DNA of 39,321 bases from an uncultured Hyphomicrobiales bacterium (GCA_903902915.1 CAIUWR010000005.1:1-39321), one strand, 5' to 3'. Shown: positions 9,644-21,395, numbered from the stretch's first letter. A program made the numbers and translations. The notes: generated by a model from the sequence alone, not told the origin.

Positions 9644-10837
9644 CTAGTTCCGCAACCGCGCATTCGCCGCCGCCAGCGCGGCCTTGCCATATTCGGCGGC
9701 CGCGCCGTCCCAGACCACCGAATGATGGGCGGCGGCGCCGAAGCAGTCGCGGAACTGGCGCTGCAACACGCTGTCCAGATAGAGCGCGCGCCCACCCGCC
9801 GCATTGAACAGCTTCTGCACCGCGCCCAGGGCGAGCTGACAAGCGAAAGCCGCGTTGCGCTTGCCCTGCGCGCCCATCAGCCTGGAGGGCGTTTCGCCGC
9901 GTTCCAGCAGTTCCATGGTCTCGCGCACCGCGCCCAGATAAAGCCGCGACGCCGCCTCGATCTCCGCCGAGGCCTGACCAATGCCCATCTGGATCCCGAC
10001 CTGATCGGCCACCGCATTGCCGCGTGATTTACGCGGCGCGGTGAAGTCGATGTAATTTTGCAGGAAGCCCTCGGCAACGCCCACGCAGACCGCCGTATAG
10101 CTCACCGCCGACACGCCGCCGCGCGGCAGTTTGGAGATCGGCGCGGTGTAATGCAGCGTGCCGGGCGACGTGCCCGCGTCATAGTCCTTCTTCGAGAGCA
10201 CGCGATGGTCGGGCACGAACACGTCGTTCACCCGAAAGCTCTTGCTGCCGCTGCCCGCCAGCCCCACGGAGCGCCAGTCGTCGATCAGCTCGATTTCCTT
10301 CGTGGGGATCAGCGCAAAGCAACCTTCCGGCGCCTTGCCCTCCTCGATGATGTTGCCGCCGCAGATCACCCAGGCCGCATGGTCGATTCCGCTGGAAAAG
10401 CCGTGCAGCCCGGTCCAGACGACGCCGCCGGGCGCGCGCTTGGCCTTGCCCACGGCGGCGATGGCGACGCAGATGCGGGCGCGCGAATCCACGCCCCAGA
10501 CCTCGTCCTGCGCTTCAAGGCTGAAGGCCGCGAGTTTCAACGGATTGTCCGCCAGCACCATATGCACCCAGGCCTGCGAGCCGCAGCCGCGCGCCAGCGT
10601 CTGGATGACCTCGCACATCACGTCATAGCCAAGGTCGAAGCCGCCGTAGCGGGCGGGCTGGCAGATGCGCAGCAGGCCAAGGTCGGCATATTCCTCGACC
10701 GTCTCGCGCGGCGCCATGCGGGCCTTTTCGCAATCGGCCGAGCGGGCCGCGAGGCGCGGGACCATGCTGGTCGCGCGGGCCAGAAGCTCCTCGCGGTCGA
10801 GGGCCTGTGCGGGCGTGGGCGTGATCGATTGCAGCAT
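9644..10837 (-). CDS. Acyl-CoA dehydrogenase-fold flavin-dependent monooxygenase
   Basis: A 397-residue flavoprotein of the acyl-CoA dehydrogenase fold. The N-terminal helical part has LARATSMVPRLAARSADCEK and a YADLGLLRICQPARYGGFDL stretch. The middle has GLHGFSSGIDHAAWVICGG and DDWRSVGLAGSGSKSFRVND, the beta domain. The C-terminus ends in the helical bundle with FNAAGGRALYLDSVLQRQFRDC (residues about 335-356). This layout resembles the two-component hydroxylases of group D (HsaA, the HpaB-like C2 oxygenase), which use reduced flavin supplied by a separate reductase to hydroxylate phenols, rather than CoA-ester dehydrogenases. No reductase partner is in the window. It lies 94 bases downstream of the isomerase-like gene on the same strand and is probably co-transcribed. 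Fold is secure, substrate unknown. Confidence 0.8.
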   Translation of the reverse strand: MLQSITPTPAQALDREELLARATSMVPRLAARSADCEKARMAPRETVEEYADLGLLRICQPARYGGFDLGYDVMCEVIQTLARGCGSQAWVHMVLADNPLKLAAFSLEAQDEVWGVDSRARICVAIAAVGKAKRAPGGVVWTGLHGFSSGIDHAAWVICGGNIIEEGKAPEGCFALIPTKEIELIDDWRSVGLAGSGSKSFRVNDVFVPDHRVLSKKDYDAGTSPGTLHYTAPISKLPRGGVSAVSYTAVCVGVAEGFLQNYIDFTAPRKSRGNAVADQVGIQMGIGQASAEIEAASRLYLGAVRETMELLERGETPSRLMGAQGKRNAAFACQLALGAVQKLFNAAGGRALYLDSVLQRQFRDCFGAAAHHSVVWDGAAAEYGKAALAAANARLRN

Positions 10838-10931
10838 GACATTCCCTCGACTTCGCGCCGGCGTTTCCCGGCTTTCATTGCAGCTCTGGCGAGCAGTTTA
10901 CGCAAGACGCGCGGACTCACAAGGGCGTGGC

Positions 10932-11705
10932 TCATCGCCTCATCAGCGACCCCAGCGCCGCCGGTGGAACCAAAGCGCCCAGCTTTGGCGCCAGCCGCTT
11001 CAGCGCCGCCCAGATGGTGGCCTGATTGGAGTTCACCACCGGCTTGTCCAGCTCCGCCTCAAGCTGCGCGATGATGTCGATCTGCGTGGTGTTGGTGCAG
11101 CTCAGGAAGATTCCGTCCGCCTCGTCCCGCAGATTGGCGCGGGTGACCTCTAGCCACTTTGCGGGCGGGACATGAGGATAGTCCACCGAGGGCGCGCCCA
11201 AAGCCACGTCATGGATGACGGCGAAGCCCAAGGCTTCGAGATAGCGCGTCTCATGATCGTTGTGGGACTGGGAGTAAGGCGAAATCAGCACCATCTTGCC
11301 GATGGCGGACGCTCGCAGCGCCTCCACCACGGCCTGGGCTGTGGACAGCGCCTGCGCCCCCGAGGCCTCGCGCACGGCGGCGAGAATTTTCTGCTCGCCC
11401 TCCGGCCCATGTTCCATGGAATTGGCCGTGCAGTGAAACACGATGACGTCGCAACGCGCGTCGCCCAGCGCGGCGGCGGCGCGCGCAACATCTTCCAGCA
11501 GCGGGCCAAGCGGCTTGTTATGAACGCCGGTCATTTGCAGACGGGTCGTGTGCACCGCCACATCGGGCGGCAGAAAGGCTCGGAAATGCGGTTCCGACAG
11601 CCGGTTCGACGAGGGAATGATCAGGCCCAGACGGGCCCGCGCGAAGCCGGTCGAGGCCTCCAGCGTGAGATCGGTGTGCGCAGACGTCCTGTTCGCCATG
11701 TTCAT
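10932..11705 (-). CDS. Asp/Glu racemase superfamily enzyme (maleate isomerase / arylmalonate decarboxylase-like)
   Basis: A 257-residue protein from ATG 11705, seven bases after AGGGAGG on the minus strand; TTG 11711 and ATG 11699 are alternatives. It has the superfamily signature: LGLIIPSSNRLSEPHF with Asn34, a first cysteine in FHCTANSMEHG (Cys92) and a second in SCTNTTQID (Cys203). Two cysteines are the acid/base pair of maleate cis-trans isomerases and Asp/Glu racemases; arylmalonate decarboxylases keep one. The enzyme therefore probably isomerises or racemises a small dicarboxylate in the cytoplasm. It is divergent from the livHMGFK-like importer and shares a 12-base palindrome with it. 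The monooxygenase downstream suggests an aromatic-acid route ending in a C4 acid, which is inference. Confidence 0.8.
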   Translation of the reverse strand: MNMANRTSAHTDLTLEASTGFARARLGLIIPSSNRLSEPHFRAFLPPDVAVHTTRLQMTGVHNKPLGPLLEDVARAAAALGDARCDVIVFHCTANSMEHGPEGEQKILAAVREASGAQALSTAQAVVEALRASAIGKMVLISPYSQSHNDHETRYLEALGFAVIHDVALGAPSVDYPHVPPAKWLEVTRANLRDEADGIFLSCTNTTQIDIIAQLEAELDKPVVNSNQATIWAALKRLAPKLGALVPPAALGSLMRR

Positions 11706-11744
11706 GGTCAATCCTCCCTGCCGTTAATTTAGACTATCCGCGGG

Positions 11745-11756
11745 CGATGCGCATCG
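11745..11756. promoter_or_regulatory. 12-base palindrome in the divergent control region
   Basis: CGATGCGCATCG is a perfect palindrome between the isomerase-like gene and the ABC importer operon, about 40 bases upstream of the former. Its position suits an operator for coordinate control of both directions. No regulator gene is adjacent. Confidence 0.4.
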
Positions 11757-11894
11757 GCGCCGGTCAATTTATTGTGAAACTCACGCAGCCGCCTCGCGGC
11801 TTTCGGGCGACACGGATATACGGCCCGGATATGATCGCGTATGGTCGAGCTTCGCTGGGAACAAGGCGGCGCAAAAGCCGGTGGGAAACGAGCC

Positions 11895-12779
11895 ATGATT
11901 GCGGAGCAGATCGTCAACGGCGTCGTGCTGGGCAGCATGTATGCGCTGGTTGCGCTGGGCTATACGCTGGTGTTCGGCGTGCTCGACAAACTCAACTTCG
12001 CCCTCTCCGAACTTTTCATGCTCGGCGGATTCGTCGTCATCGCCAGCGTGGGGCTTGGCGCGCCGCTCTGGCTGGCGGGCGTGCTGGTGCTTTTGGTCTG
12101 CGGGTCGCTGGGCCTCGTCGTCGAATTCGTCAGCTTCCGCAAATTCACGAGTCCTGACGCGCAGGTGACGGCGGCGCTGAGTTCGCTGGCGGTCGGGCTC
12201 ATCATGATAGATCTGGTGCAGAAGACCTGGGGCGGCGAGCCGGTCTCGGTTCCCGTGCCCATCGAATGGCGCCGGGCCAATGTGGCTTTCTTCGGCATGC
12301 AGATACAGGTGATGAAAATCGTCATCCTCGTCGTCACGCTGGCGTTGATGGCGGTGTTGCATTGGCTGATCACGCGCACGGCCATGGGACGCAACATTCG
12401 CGCAGTGGCGGAATCGCCCACCTTCGCCACCTTGCTCGGCGTCGACGTGAAGCGCGTCAATCAGCAGACGTTCTTCATCGCCTCGGCGCTGGCGGGCGCG
12501 GGCGGGCTCATGTTCTCGCTGCGCAATGGCGTCGCGTCCTCCGACATCGGCTTCACCTTCGGGCTGAAGGCGCTGGCGATCATGGCGATTGGCGGCATGG
12601 GCGATCTGCGCGGCGCGGTGCTGAGCGGCGTCCTTGTGGGTGTGATCGAGTCCCTCGCCATTCAGTTCGGCTTTGGCAAACTGGGCGAGGTCATCGTCTG
12701 GGCATTGATGATTCTGGTTCTGCTGGCGCGGCCGGGCGGCCTGTTCGGCGGCGCGCATGGGACGGAGCAGCGCGCATGA
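11895..12779 (+). CDS. livH: Branched-chain amino acid-type ABC importer, permease (LivH-like)
   Basis: A 294-residue inner-membrane permease with about eight hydrophobic segments. It starts IAEQIVNGVVLGSMYALVAL after the ATG at 11895; an ATG at 11841 in frame would add 18 hydrophilic residues and is less likely. It has the LivH markers GYTLVFGVLDKLNFALSELF and, near residue 175-200, TAMGRNIRAVAESPTFATLL, the coupling-helix region that contacts the ATPases. It begins the five-gene importer livH-livM-livG-livF-livK and overlaps livM by ATGA. Such systems import branched-chain amino acids or, in many soil bacteria, aromatic acids, urea or amides. Next to the monooxygenase and isomerase-like genes, an organic acid is plausible. 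Confidence 0.9.
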   Translation: MIAEQIVNGVVLGSMYALVALGYTLVFGVLDKLNFALSELFMLGGFVVIASVGLGAPLWLAGVLVLLVCGSLGLVVEFVSFRKFTSPDAQVTAALSSLAVGLIMIDLVQKTWGGEPVSVPVPIEWRRANVAFFGMQIQVMKIVILVVTLALMAVLHWLITRTAMGRNIRAVAESPTFATLLGVDVKRVNQQTFFIASALAGAGGLMFSLRNGVASSDIGFTFGLKALAIMAIGGMGDLRGAVLSGVLVGVIESLAIQFGFGKLGEVIVWALMILVLLARPGGLFGGAHGTEQRA

Positions 12780-13603
12780 CCCATGATCTGATCTTCCTTA
12801 CGGGCGTCAATATCCTGATGGCCTGGAGCGTTTATATCATCCTGCTGTCGGGCAGCCTGTCCTTCGCCAATGGCGGCTTCATGGCGCTGGGCGCCTATGG
12901 CGCGGGCGTGTTCACGATGAAATGGGGCATGGATTTCTATGCGGCGCTGGCGCTCGCGGGTCTGGGCACGGGACTAGTGGGCGCCTTGCTCGCCTATCCT
13001 GCCTTGCGCACGCGCGGCGTCTATCTCATCCTCGTCACGGTCGGCCTCTCCTTCATCATCCAGACCCTCATTCAGAACACGGATTATGTCGGCGGCGTGC
13101 TCGGTATGACCGGGATGACGGGCACGACGAACTGGCATGTCTGGGGCCTGATCGGCGTCGTCGGCGTCGGCCTCTACTGGCTCTCGCGCTCCCATCTCCA
13201 GCGCCAGCTCGACGCTGTGCGCGAGGACGAGCGGGTGGCGGCCTCATTGGGCATTGACGTGGTCTATCTGAAGGTCGTCTGCTTCGCCGTCGGCGCGGGG
13301 CTGGCGGCTGTCGCGGGCGGGCTCTACAGCCACTACATGGTCTTCATCAACCCGGATCATTTCAACATATTCGTGTCGATCTATGTGGTGCTCTATGTGG
13401 TGCTGGGCGGCGTCAACAATCTGTGGGGGCCGGTGATCGGCGCCAGCGTCATGACGCTGCTGCCTGAAATGGTCCGCGCCCTGCAGACGTTCCGCCCGCT
13501 TATTTTCGGCGCCGTCATCATTGCGCTGCTGCTGGTGCGGCCCAATGGGCTCCTGTCCTTGCGTCTGCGCACGCTCACCGCGCACAAGGAGCGCGACGCA
13601 TGA
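12776..13603 (+). CDS. livM: Branched-chain amino acid-type ABC importer, permease (LivM-like)
   Basis: A 275-residue second permease. The ATG at 12776 overlaps the livH stop as ATGA, indicating translational coupling; the open frame extends upstream only as a shadow of livH. LivM markers are SLSFANGGFMALGAYGAGVF near residue 25, the AYPALRTRGVYLILVTVGLS stretch near residue 70, and the ATPase-contact loop DAVREDERVAASLGIDVVYL near residue 150. It pairs with LivH as the transmembrane channel. It overlaps livG by ATGA in turn. Confidence 0.92.
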   Translation: MTHDLIFLTGVNILMAWSVYIILLSGSLSFANGGFMALGAYGAGVFTMKWGMDFYAALALAGLGTGLVGALLAYPALRTRGVYLILVTVGLSFIIQTLIQNTDYVGGVLGMTGMTGTTNWHVWGLIGVVGVGLYWLSRSHLQRQLDAVREDERVAASLGIDVVYLKVVCFAVGAGLAAVAGGLYSHYMVFINPDHFNIFVSIYVVLYVVLGGVNNLWGPVIGASVMTLLPEMVRALQTFRPLIFGAVIIALLLVRPNGLLSLRLRTLTAHKERDA

Positions 13604-14364
13604 CCACGACGCCGCTTCTTGACGTGCGCGCCATCGCCAAACGCTTTGGCGGAATCACCGCCATCGACGATCTCTCCATCTCGTTATTCAACGGAGACAT
13701 TCTGGGCCTCGTCGGCCCCAATGGCGCGGGCAAGACGGCCTTCGTCAATTGCGTGACGGGTTTTTACACCCTGTCCGGCGGCGCCATTCATTTTGAAGGT
13801 CGCGACATCTCCGCCCTCGCCCTGCACAAGCGCGGCAGACTTGGCATAGCGCGCACCTTCCAGAACATTCGCCTGTTCCGCCGCATGACGGTGGCGGAGA
13901 ATGTAGCCTGCGCGCTGCGCGATCAGGCCGACAAGCCGCTGCGCTCGCTGTTCCGCTTTGGCGGGGATGCTGGCTTTGTAAAAGCTGCGCGCGATCTGCT
14001 GGATCGCGTGCGCCTCGCGCACAAGGCCGATCATCTGGCGGGCTCGTTGCCCTATGGGGAGGCGCGGCGGCTGGAGATCGCGCGCGCCCTCGCCACCCGC
14101 CCCAAGCTTCTGTTGCTGGATGAGCCGACCGCCGGCATGAACGAAGAGGAGACGCAGGAGCTGCTCGCCGATCTGCGCCGCAACCGTGAACTGATCCCCT
14201 CCATGATCGTCATCGAACACGACATCGCCTTTATCCGCGACGTCTCCACCCGCGTGGTCGCCATGGATTACGGCCGCAAGATCGCGGAGGGCTCCGCTGC
14301 GGAGGTCTTCGCCCATCCGCAGGTGGTGGAAGCCTATCTGGGCGCGGGAGAGGCCGATGTCTGA
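13600..14364 (+). CDS. livG: Branched-chain amino acid-type ABC importer, ATPase (LivG-like)
   Basis: A 254-residue ATPase. Walker A is GPNGAGKT (residues 39-46), the Q-loop glutamine is in ARTFQNIRLF (Gln88), the signature is LPYGEARRLEIARAL (150 onward; YG in place of SGG, as often in LivG), and Walker B with catalytic Glu is LLLLDEPTAG (Glu175). The switch histidine is in IVIEHD. It powers import through LivH/LivM together with LivF at the cytoplasmic face. It overlaps livM by ATGA and the next ATPase by eight bases. Confidence 0.94.
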   Translation: MTTTPLLDVRAIAKRFGGITAIDDLSISLFNGDILGLVGPNGAGKTAFVNCVTGFYTLSGGAIHFEGRDISALALHKRGRLGIARTFQNIRLFRRMTVAENVACALRDQADKPLRSLFRFGGDAGFVKAARDLLDRVRLAHKADHLAGSLPYGEARRLEIARALATRPKLLLLDEPTAGMNEEETQELLADLRRNRELIPSMIVIEHDIAFIRDVSTRVVAMDYGRKIAEGSAAEVFAHPQVVEAYLGAGEADV

Positions 14365-15076
14365 CCCCCAGCTCGCCGTCAGTGATCTGCATGTCGCTTA
14401 TGGGCCGATCAAGGCCCTGCGCGGGGTGAGCCTGCACGCGGATGCGGGCGAGACCATCGCCGTGCTGGGCGCCAATGGCTCGGGCAAGACCACGCTCCTG
14501 CGCGCCATCTCCAACATGCTGGCCCGCCAGCAAGGGCGCGTGCGCGTCAACGGCGCCGACACCGCAGGCGTTCCCGCTCACAAGCTGGTGCGCGACGGGC
14601 TGTTGCATGTGCCTGAAGGACGCGGCACGATAGGGCGGCTCACCGTGCGCGAGAATCTGCGCCTCGCCTATGATCTGCGCCCCACCGATCAATCGTTCGA
14701 GGCTGCGCTGGAGCGCGTCTTCGCACGCTTTCCGCGCATGGGCGAGCGCATCTCCCAATGCGCGGGCCATCTGTCGGGCGGCGAGCAGCAGATGCTGTCG
14801 CTGGCCCGCGCCATCGTCAACCGGCCGCGCCTTCTGCTTGTCGATGAGCCTTCGCTGGGTCTTTCGCCCGCCATGGTGGACGAGGCTTTCGCTGTTCTTC
14901 GTGAGTTTCAGGCCTCCGGCATGACGATATTGATCGTTGAACAGAATGTGCGTAAAACCTTACGGTTTGCGAACCGTGCTTATATCTTGCGGCAGGGCCT
15001 GCTCGTGGCGAGCGGGTCTGGCGCGCATTTGCTTCACGACCCTGGAATACTGAGCCATTATCTTGGCGCCAGTTAA
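14357..15076 (+). CDS. livF: Branched-chain amino acid-type ABC importer, ATPase (LivF-like)
   Basis: A 239-residue ATPase with Walker A GANGSGKT (residues 38-45), the signature LSGGEQQMLSLARA (about 142-155), Walker B LLLVDEPSLG, and the LivF-typical PEGRGTIGRLTVRENL, which matches the usual VPEGR(R/G)xFxxLTVxENL. It is the second nucleotide-binding subunit alongside LivG. It overlaps livG by eight bases, and the receptor gene follows. Confidence 0.94.
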   Translation: MSDPQLAVSDLHVAYGPIKALRGVSLHADAGETIAVLGANGSGKTTLLRAISNMLARQQGRVRVNGADTAGVPAHKLVRDGLLHVPEGRGTIGRLTVRENLRLAYDLRPTDQSFEAALERVFARFPRMGERISQCAGHLSGGEQQMLSLARAIVNRPRLLLVDEPSLGLSPAMVDEAFAVLREFQASGMTILIVEQNVRKTLRFANRAYILRQGLLVASGSGAHLLHDPGILSHYLGAS

Positions 15077-15148
15077 ATGCTGCTGTTAAAGTTCCATCAT
15101 CTTGGAAGCGTTGAATTCACTGTCTTCGAGAGAATCCGTGGAGGTCTT

Positions 15149-16375
15149 ATGCTCGATCGTCGTCAACTTCTCGCCAGCACTGCGGCCATCGCTGCTTCGG
15201 GTTTTGCGCCTATGGCGCTGGCCGCCGACAAGCCGCCGATCAAGATAGGCGCCATTCTCGCCATGACGGGCATCGGCGCCGTCTATGGCGTTCTCTATAA
15301 TGCAGCCCTGCAAATGGCCGTCGATGATGTAAATGCGGCGGGCGGCGTCAATGGCAGCAAGCTAGATCTGATGCAGCTCGATGATCAGATGCAGCCCTCG
15401 ATGTCTGTGATGTGCCTTCACGAGGCCATCGAAGATGGCGCCATGGCCGTGCTGGGGCCGCTGACCGGCACCTGTTGGGAAACGATGGCGCCTCTGGCGA
15501 ACAACGCGAAAATGCCCTCCCTGTGCTTCACCGCGTCCAAGGCCGGCATTTCCATGCCGCCCTATGCCTTGCGCATCGCGCCTCCCGACGACACGGCGAT
15601 CCCCGAAGGCGTGGCGGAATTCGTGAAGCTGCATCCCAATGTCAAGAAAATCGCCATCGCCGGCGATGCGCAGGAGGCTTCCGGCGCCGCTGGCATGGAG
15701 CTTTTCGCGCAAATCGCCAAAGACTTCGGCCTTGAGGTCGTCACCACGGCGTCCTACCAGACACGCACCAGCGACTTCTCGCCCAACGCCATCAAGATCC
15801 GCGGCGCCAATCCTGACGCGCTCTTCGTCAGCTCCCTTGGGCCGACCTCGATACAGCTTGTGAAAGAGCTTGAGGTGCAGGGCTTCGACAAGCCGATTTT
15901 GCTGAACTCGCTGGTATGGGCGGGCGCCGGTTTCATCCATGCGGTCGGCTCGGCTGGCAAGGATGTCTACACCATCGGCTTCTCGACCAATGATCCAGAC
16001 CCATCCAATGCGAAATACACGGATTATGTGTCGCGCTTCATTGAGCGCACCAAGAAGACGACGAGCCTGCCGCAGCCGGTCAATGTCTGCAATACGACGC
16101 TGCCCTATGACGCGGTGTTCCTCATCGCCGACCTCATGCGCAAGGCGGGCGTCGATGGCGCCACCCCGCCGATCAAGGGCCGCGAGCTGATCAAGGCCGG
16201 ACTGGAAGGCCTCAAGGACTTCCAGTGGATCAACAAGATCACCCTGCGCGATACGGGCGATGGCCATATCAAGTGCCATTTGCTGAAGGCCAACACCCAG
16301 ACGAGGCAGTGGGAATATGCCTTGGCGCCCGATCAGCGCATCACCACACCCGCGCCTTTCAAGGCGCGTGGCTGA
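15149..16375 (+). CDS. livK: Periplasmic receptor of the Liv-type importer (LivK/Peripla_BP_6)
   Basis: A 408-residue type I periplasmic binding protein. I chose ATG 15149, six bases after GGAGG; an ATG at 15077 directly after the livF stop would add 24 residues and displace the signal. The N-terminus, DRRQLLASTAAIAASGFAPM, has a twin arginine followed by a hydrophobic run, so Tat export is possible. The mature part begins PPIKIGAILAMTGIGAVYG, the strand-turn that binds ligand in this family, and continues through two Rossmann-like lobes with LGPLTGTCWETMAP and SLGPTSIQLVKELEVQGF. It captures the substrate for LivHMGF. The hairpin at 16400 ends the operon. Confidence 0.9.
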   Translation: MLDRRQLLASTAAIAASGFAPMALAADKPPIKIGAILAMTGIGAVYGVLYNAALQMAVDDVNAAGGVNGSKLDLMQLDDQMQPSMSVMCLHEAIEDGAMAVLGPLTGTCWETMAPLANNAKMPSLCFTASKAGISMPPYALRIAPPDDTAIPEGVAEFVKLHPNVKKIAIAGDAQEASGAAGMELFAQIAKDFGLEVVTTASYQTRTSDFSPNAIKIRGANPDALFVSSLGPTSIQLVKELEVQGFDKPILLNSLVWAGAGFIHAVGSAGKDVYTIGFSTNDPDPSNAKYTDYVSRFIERTKKTTSLPQPVNVCNTTLPYDAVFLIADLMRKAGVDGATPPIKGRELIKAGLEGLKDFQWINKITLRDTGDGHIKCHLLKANTQTRQWEYALAPDQRITTPAPFKARG

Positions 16376-16399
16376 ACAAGCCCACCATCCCAAAGACGA

Positions 16400-16427
16400 A
16401 TGGCCCTCCCCGCAAGGGGAGGGCCAT
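16400..16427. terminator. Terminator hairpin between convergent livK and gyrB
   Basis: A perfect 12-base stem (ATGGCCCTCCCC / GGGGAGGGCCAT) with a GCAA tetraloop lies in the 90-base gap. Only a weak CTT follows, so termination may be helped by stem strength; it can serve both converging units. Confidence 0.7.
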
Positions 16428-16465
16428 CTTGCATTGCGGCGCCGCGCAAGCGCGAGTGATTTCGT

Positions 16466-19072
<2,607 letters not shown>

Positions 19073-19093
19073 GCAGGGGCGCCGGGGGTTTTC

Positions 19094-20254
19094 TCAGGGT
19101 TGCTCGATTTGCCCCTGCGCCACCTTGAACACCTGGGCCTTGTCGCCCATCCCCTTGAAGGCGGCGGGGTCGGCGCCGGTCATCCAGACCTGCCCGCCAA
19201 GACGGCCCAGCGCCTCGAAGAGGGCGACGCGGCGGCGCGGGTCGAAATGCGCGGCGATTTCATCCAGCAGCACAAGCGGGGCCATGCCCGTCATGGCCGC
19301 CACCAGCCGCGCGTGGGCCAGCACCAGCCCCACCAGCAGGGCCTTCTGCTCGCCAGTGGAGCAGCGCGCCGCCTCCGCCTGTTTGGGGCCGTGGCAGACC
19401 GCCAAATCGCTCGCCTGCGGGCCGATGAGGGTGCGCCCGGCGGCGGCGTCGCGGCCCCGGTTGGCGCGCAGCAGGGCGCGGTAGCGATCTTCGACCTCGA
19501 GCGAGGGCATGTTTGGCAGCATCTGCTCGATTTCGCCCTCCAGCGAGACCTCGGCCCATGGAAAAGGCGACGCCTCGTCCCGCTGGGCGGCGATGAGGGC
19601 CGCCAGCCGCGTCACCGTCTCCAGCCGCGCCGCCGAAACGCCCACGGCGAGGCCCGCCAGCTCATGTTCGGCGGCGTCGAGCCAGGCGGCGTCGCGCATG
19701 CCGTCTTCGAGCAGGCGGTTGCGGTTGCGCAAGGCCCGCTCCAGGGCGTTGACGCGCGTTCCGTGGTCGCTATCCACCGCCAGCACCAACCGGTCGAGAA
19801 AGCGCCGCCGCTCCCCGGCGGCCCCCGCGAAAAGCCCGTCCATGGCGGGCGTCAGCCAGACGAGGCGCAGATGATCGGCGAAGGCCCGCGCCGAGCCCAC
19901 AGGCGCGCGGTCAATGCGACAACGCCGGGCCGCGCCCCCGTCCGCTGGCTCGATGCCTGTGCCGAGCTGCACCTCGTCGCCATCGGTCTCAAGTTCGAGC
20001 GAGGCCGCCCAGCGGCCCGTGCCGCCCATGCGGGCCAGGTCGCCAAGGTCCGCCCGGCGCAGGCCCCGCCCGGGGGTGAACATGGACAGGGCTTCGAGCA
20101 CATTGGTCTTGCCCGCGCCATTCTCACCCGTAAGCGCGATCAGCTGCGCATCCACGGCCAGATCAAGGGCGGGGTAGGAGCGAAAATCCACAAGCCTCAG
20201 CCGCCGCACCATGGGGCGGCGCAGAGCTGGCGAAAAATCCGGACCAAAAGTCAT
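19094..20254 (-). CDS. recF: DNA replication/repair ATPase RecF
   Basis: A 386-residue SMC-like ATPase. Walker A is GENGAGKT (residues 43-50), following the family motif LRLVDFRSYPAL. The distal signature is STGEQKALLVGLVLAHARL and Walker B is LVLLDEIAAHFDPRRR. RecF helps load RecA at gaps with RecO and RecR. The ATG at 20254 adds 14 residues before MVRRLRLVDF; the ATG at 20212 would give the more usual RecF N-terminus, but neither has a clear ribosome site. It begins 22 bases after dnaN, so the two are co-transcribed. Confidence 0.96.
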   Translation of the reverse strand: MTFGPDFSPALRRPMVRRLRLVDFRSYPALDLAVDAQLIALTGENGAGKTNVLEALSMFTPGRGLRRADLGDLARMGGTGRWAASLELETDGDEVQLGTGIEPADGGAARRCRIDRAPVGSARAFADHLRLVWLTPAMDGLFAGAAGERRRFLDRLVLAVDSDHGTRVNALERALRNRNRLLEDGMRDAAWLDAAEHELAGLAVGVSAARLETVTRLAALIAAQRDEASPFPWAEVSLEGEIEQMLPNMPSLEVEDRYRALLRANRGRDAAAGRTLIGPQASDLAVCHGPKQAEAARCSTGEQKALLVGLVLAHARLVAAMTGMAPLVLLDEIAAHFDPRRRVALFEALGRLGGQVWMTGADPAAFKGMGDKAQVFKVAQGQIEQP

Positions 20255-20276
20255 GGCTGGCTGAAAGGGTCGCCCC

Positions 20277-21395
20277 TCACACGCGCATCGGCATCAGCAC
20301 ATAGAGCGCAGCGGCCCCGTCGCGATCCTGAATCACCGTGGGCGAGCCGGGATCGGCCAGTTTGAAGAGGGCGGTGTCGCTGTCGAGCTGGCTGGTGATG
20401 TCGAGGAGATAGCGCGCATTGAAGCCGATATCGATGGGGGCGGCGTCGTAATCCACCTCCAGCTCCTCGGTCGCCGAACCGGAATCCGGATTGGTGACGG
20501 AAAGGGTCAGCTTGCCTTCGGACAAAGCCAGCTTCACCGCGCGGCCACGCTCCGAGGAAATGGTTGAAACGCGATCCACGGCGGCGGCGAAGGGCGCGCA
20601 ATCGACCGTCAGGCGCTTGTCGTTGCCGACGGGAATGACGCGCGTGTAGTCGGGGAAGGTGCCGTCGATCAGCTTGGACGTGAGCACGACCGGGCCGAAG
20701 GTGAAGCGGGCCTTGGTGGTCGACATTTCCACCACGACTTCGGCGCTGAGATCCTCGATCAGCTTCTGCACTTCGGCCACGGCCTTGCGCGGCACGATCA
20801 CGCCGGGCATGCCCGCAGCCCCTGCGGGGGCGGGCAGTTCGACCCGCGCGAGGCGGTGGCCATCGGTGGCGACCGCGCGCAGCATCATGTGCCCATCGAC
20901 CTCGGTCGTGTGCATGAAGATGCCGTTGAGATAGTAGCGCGTCTCCTCGGTGGAGATGGCGAACTGGGTCTTGTCGATCAGCTTTTTCAGATCGGCGGCC
21001 GGCAGGGAGAACCGATGGGTCAGATCGGCCGCCGTCAGGTCGGGGAAATCGCTTTCGGGCAGGGATTGCAGGTTGAAGCGCGAACGGCCCGAGCGCAGCA
21101 GCAGCTGGCCGCTGTCGCCCGCCGTCTCCAGCGACACTTGTCCGCCTTCGGGCAGCTTGCGCACGATGTCATAGAGCGTATGTGCGGGCAGGGTGGTCGC
21201 GCCCGCCTGGCCGACGTCAGCCGCCACGCTTTCGGTGATTTCGAGGTCGAGATCGGTCGCCCGCAGCAGCAAGGCGCCGTCCTTCGCCTGCAACAGCACG
21301 TTGGAAAGGATCGGGATCGTGTTGCGTCGCTCCACAACGCGATGCACATGGCTCAGGGACTTCAAAAGAGCCCCCCGTTCGAGCGTGACTTTCAT
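20277..21395 (-). CDS. dnaN: DNA polymerase III beta sliding clamp
   Basis: A 372-residue clamp, the standard length, with the three-domain repeat. Typical features are LSHVHRVVERRNTIPILSNV at residues 14-33, RYYLNGIFMHTTEVDGHMML in the middle, VATDGHRLARVELP, and the C-terminal YVLMPMRV, whose hydrophobic pocket side binds clamp partners. It encircles DNA and tethers the polymerase. dnaA is not upstream; instead dapD is divergent at 21629, so this is a dnaN-recF-gyrB block split from dnaA. Confidence 0.98.
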   Translation of the reverse strand: MKVTLERGALLKSLSHVHRVVERRNTIPILSNVLLQAKDGALLLRATDLDLEITESVAADVGQAGATTLPAHTLYDIVRKLPEGGQVSLETAGDSGQLLLRSGRSRFNLQSLPESDFPDLTAADLTHRFSLPAADLKKLIDKTQFAISTEETRYYLNGIFMHTTEVDGHMMLRAVATDGHRLARVELPAPAGAAGMPGVIVPRKAVAEVQKLIEDLSAEVVVEMSTTKARFTFGPVVLTSKLIDGTFPDYTRVIPVGNDKRLTVDCAPFAAAVDRVSTISSERGRAVKLALSEGKLTLSVTNPDSGSATEELEVDYDAAPIDIGFNARYLLDITSQLDSDTALFKLADPGSPTVIQDRDGAAALYVLMPMRV

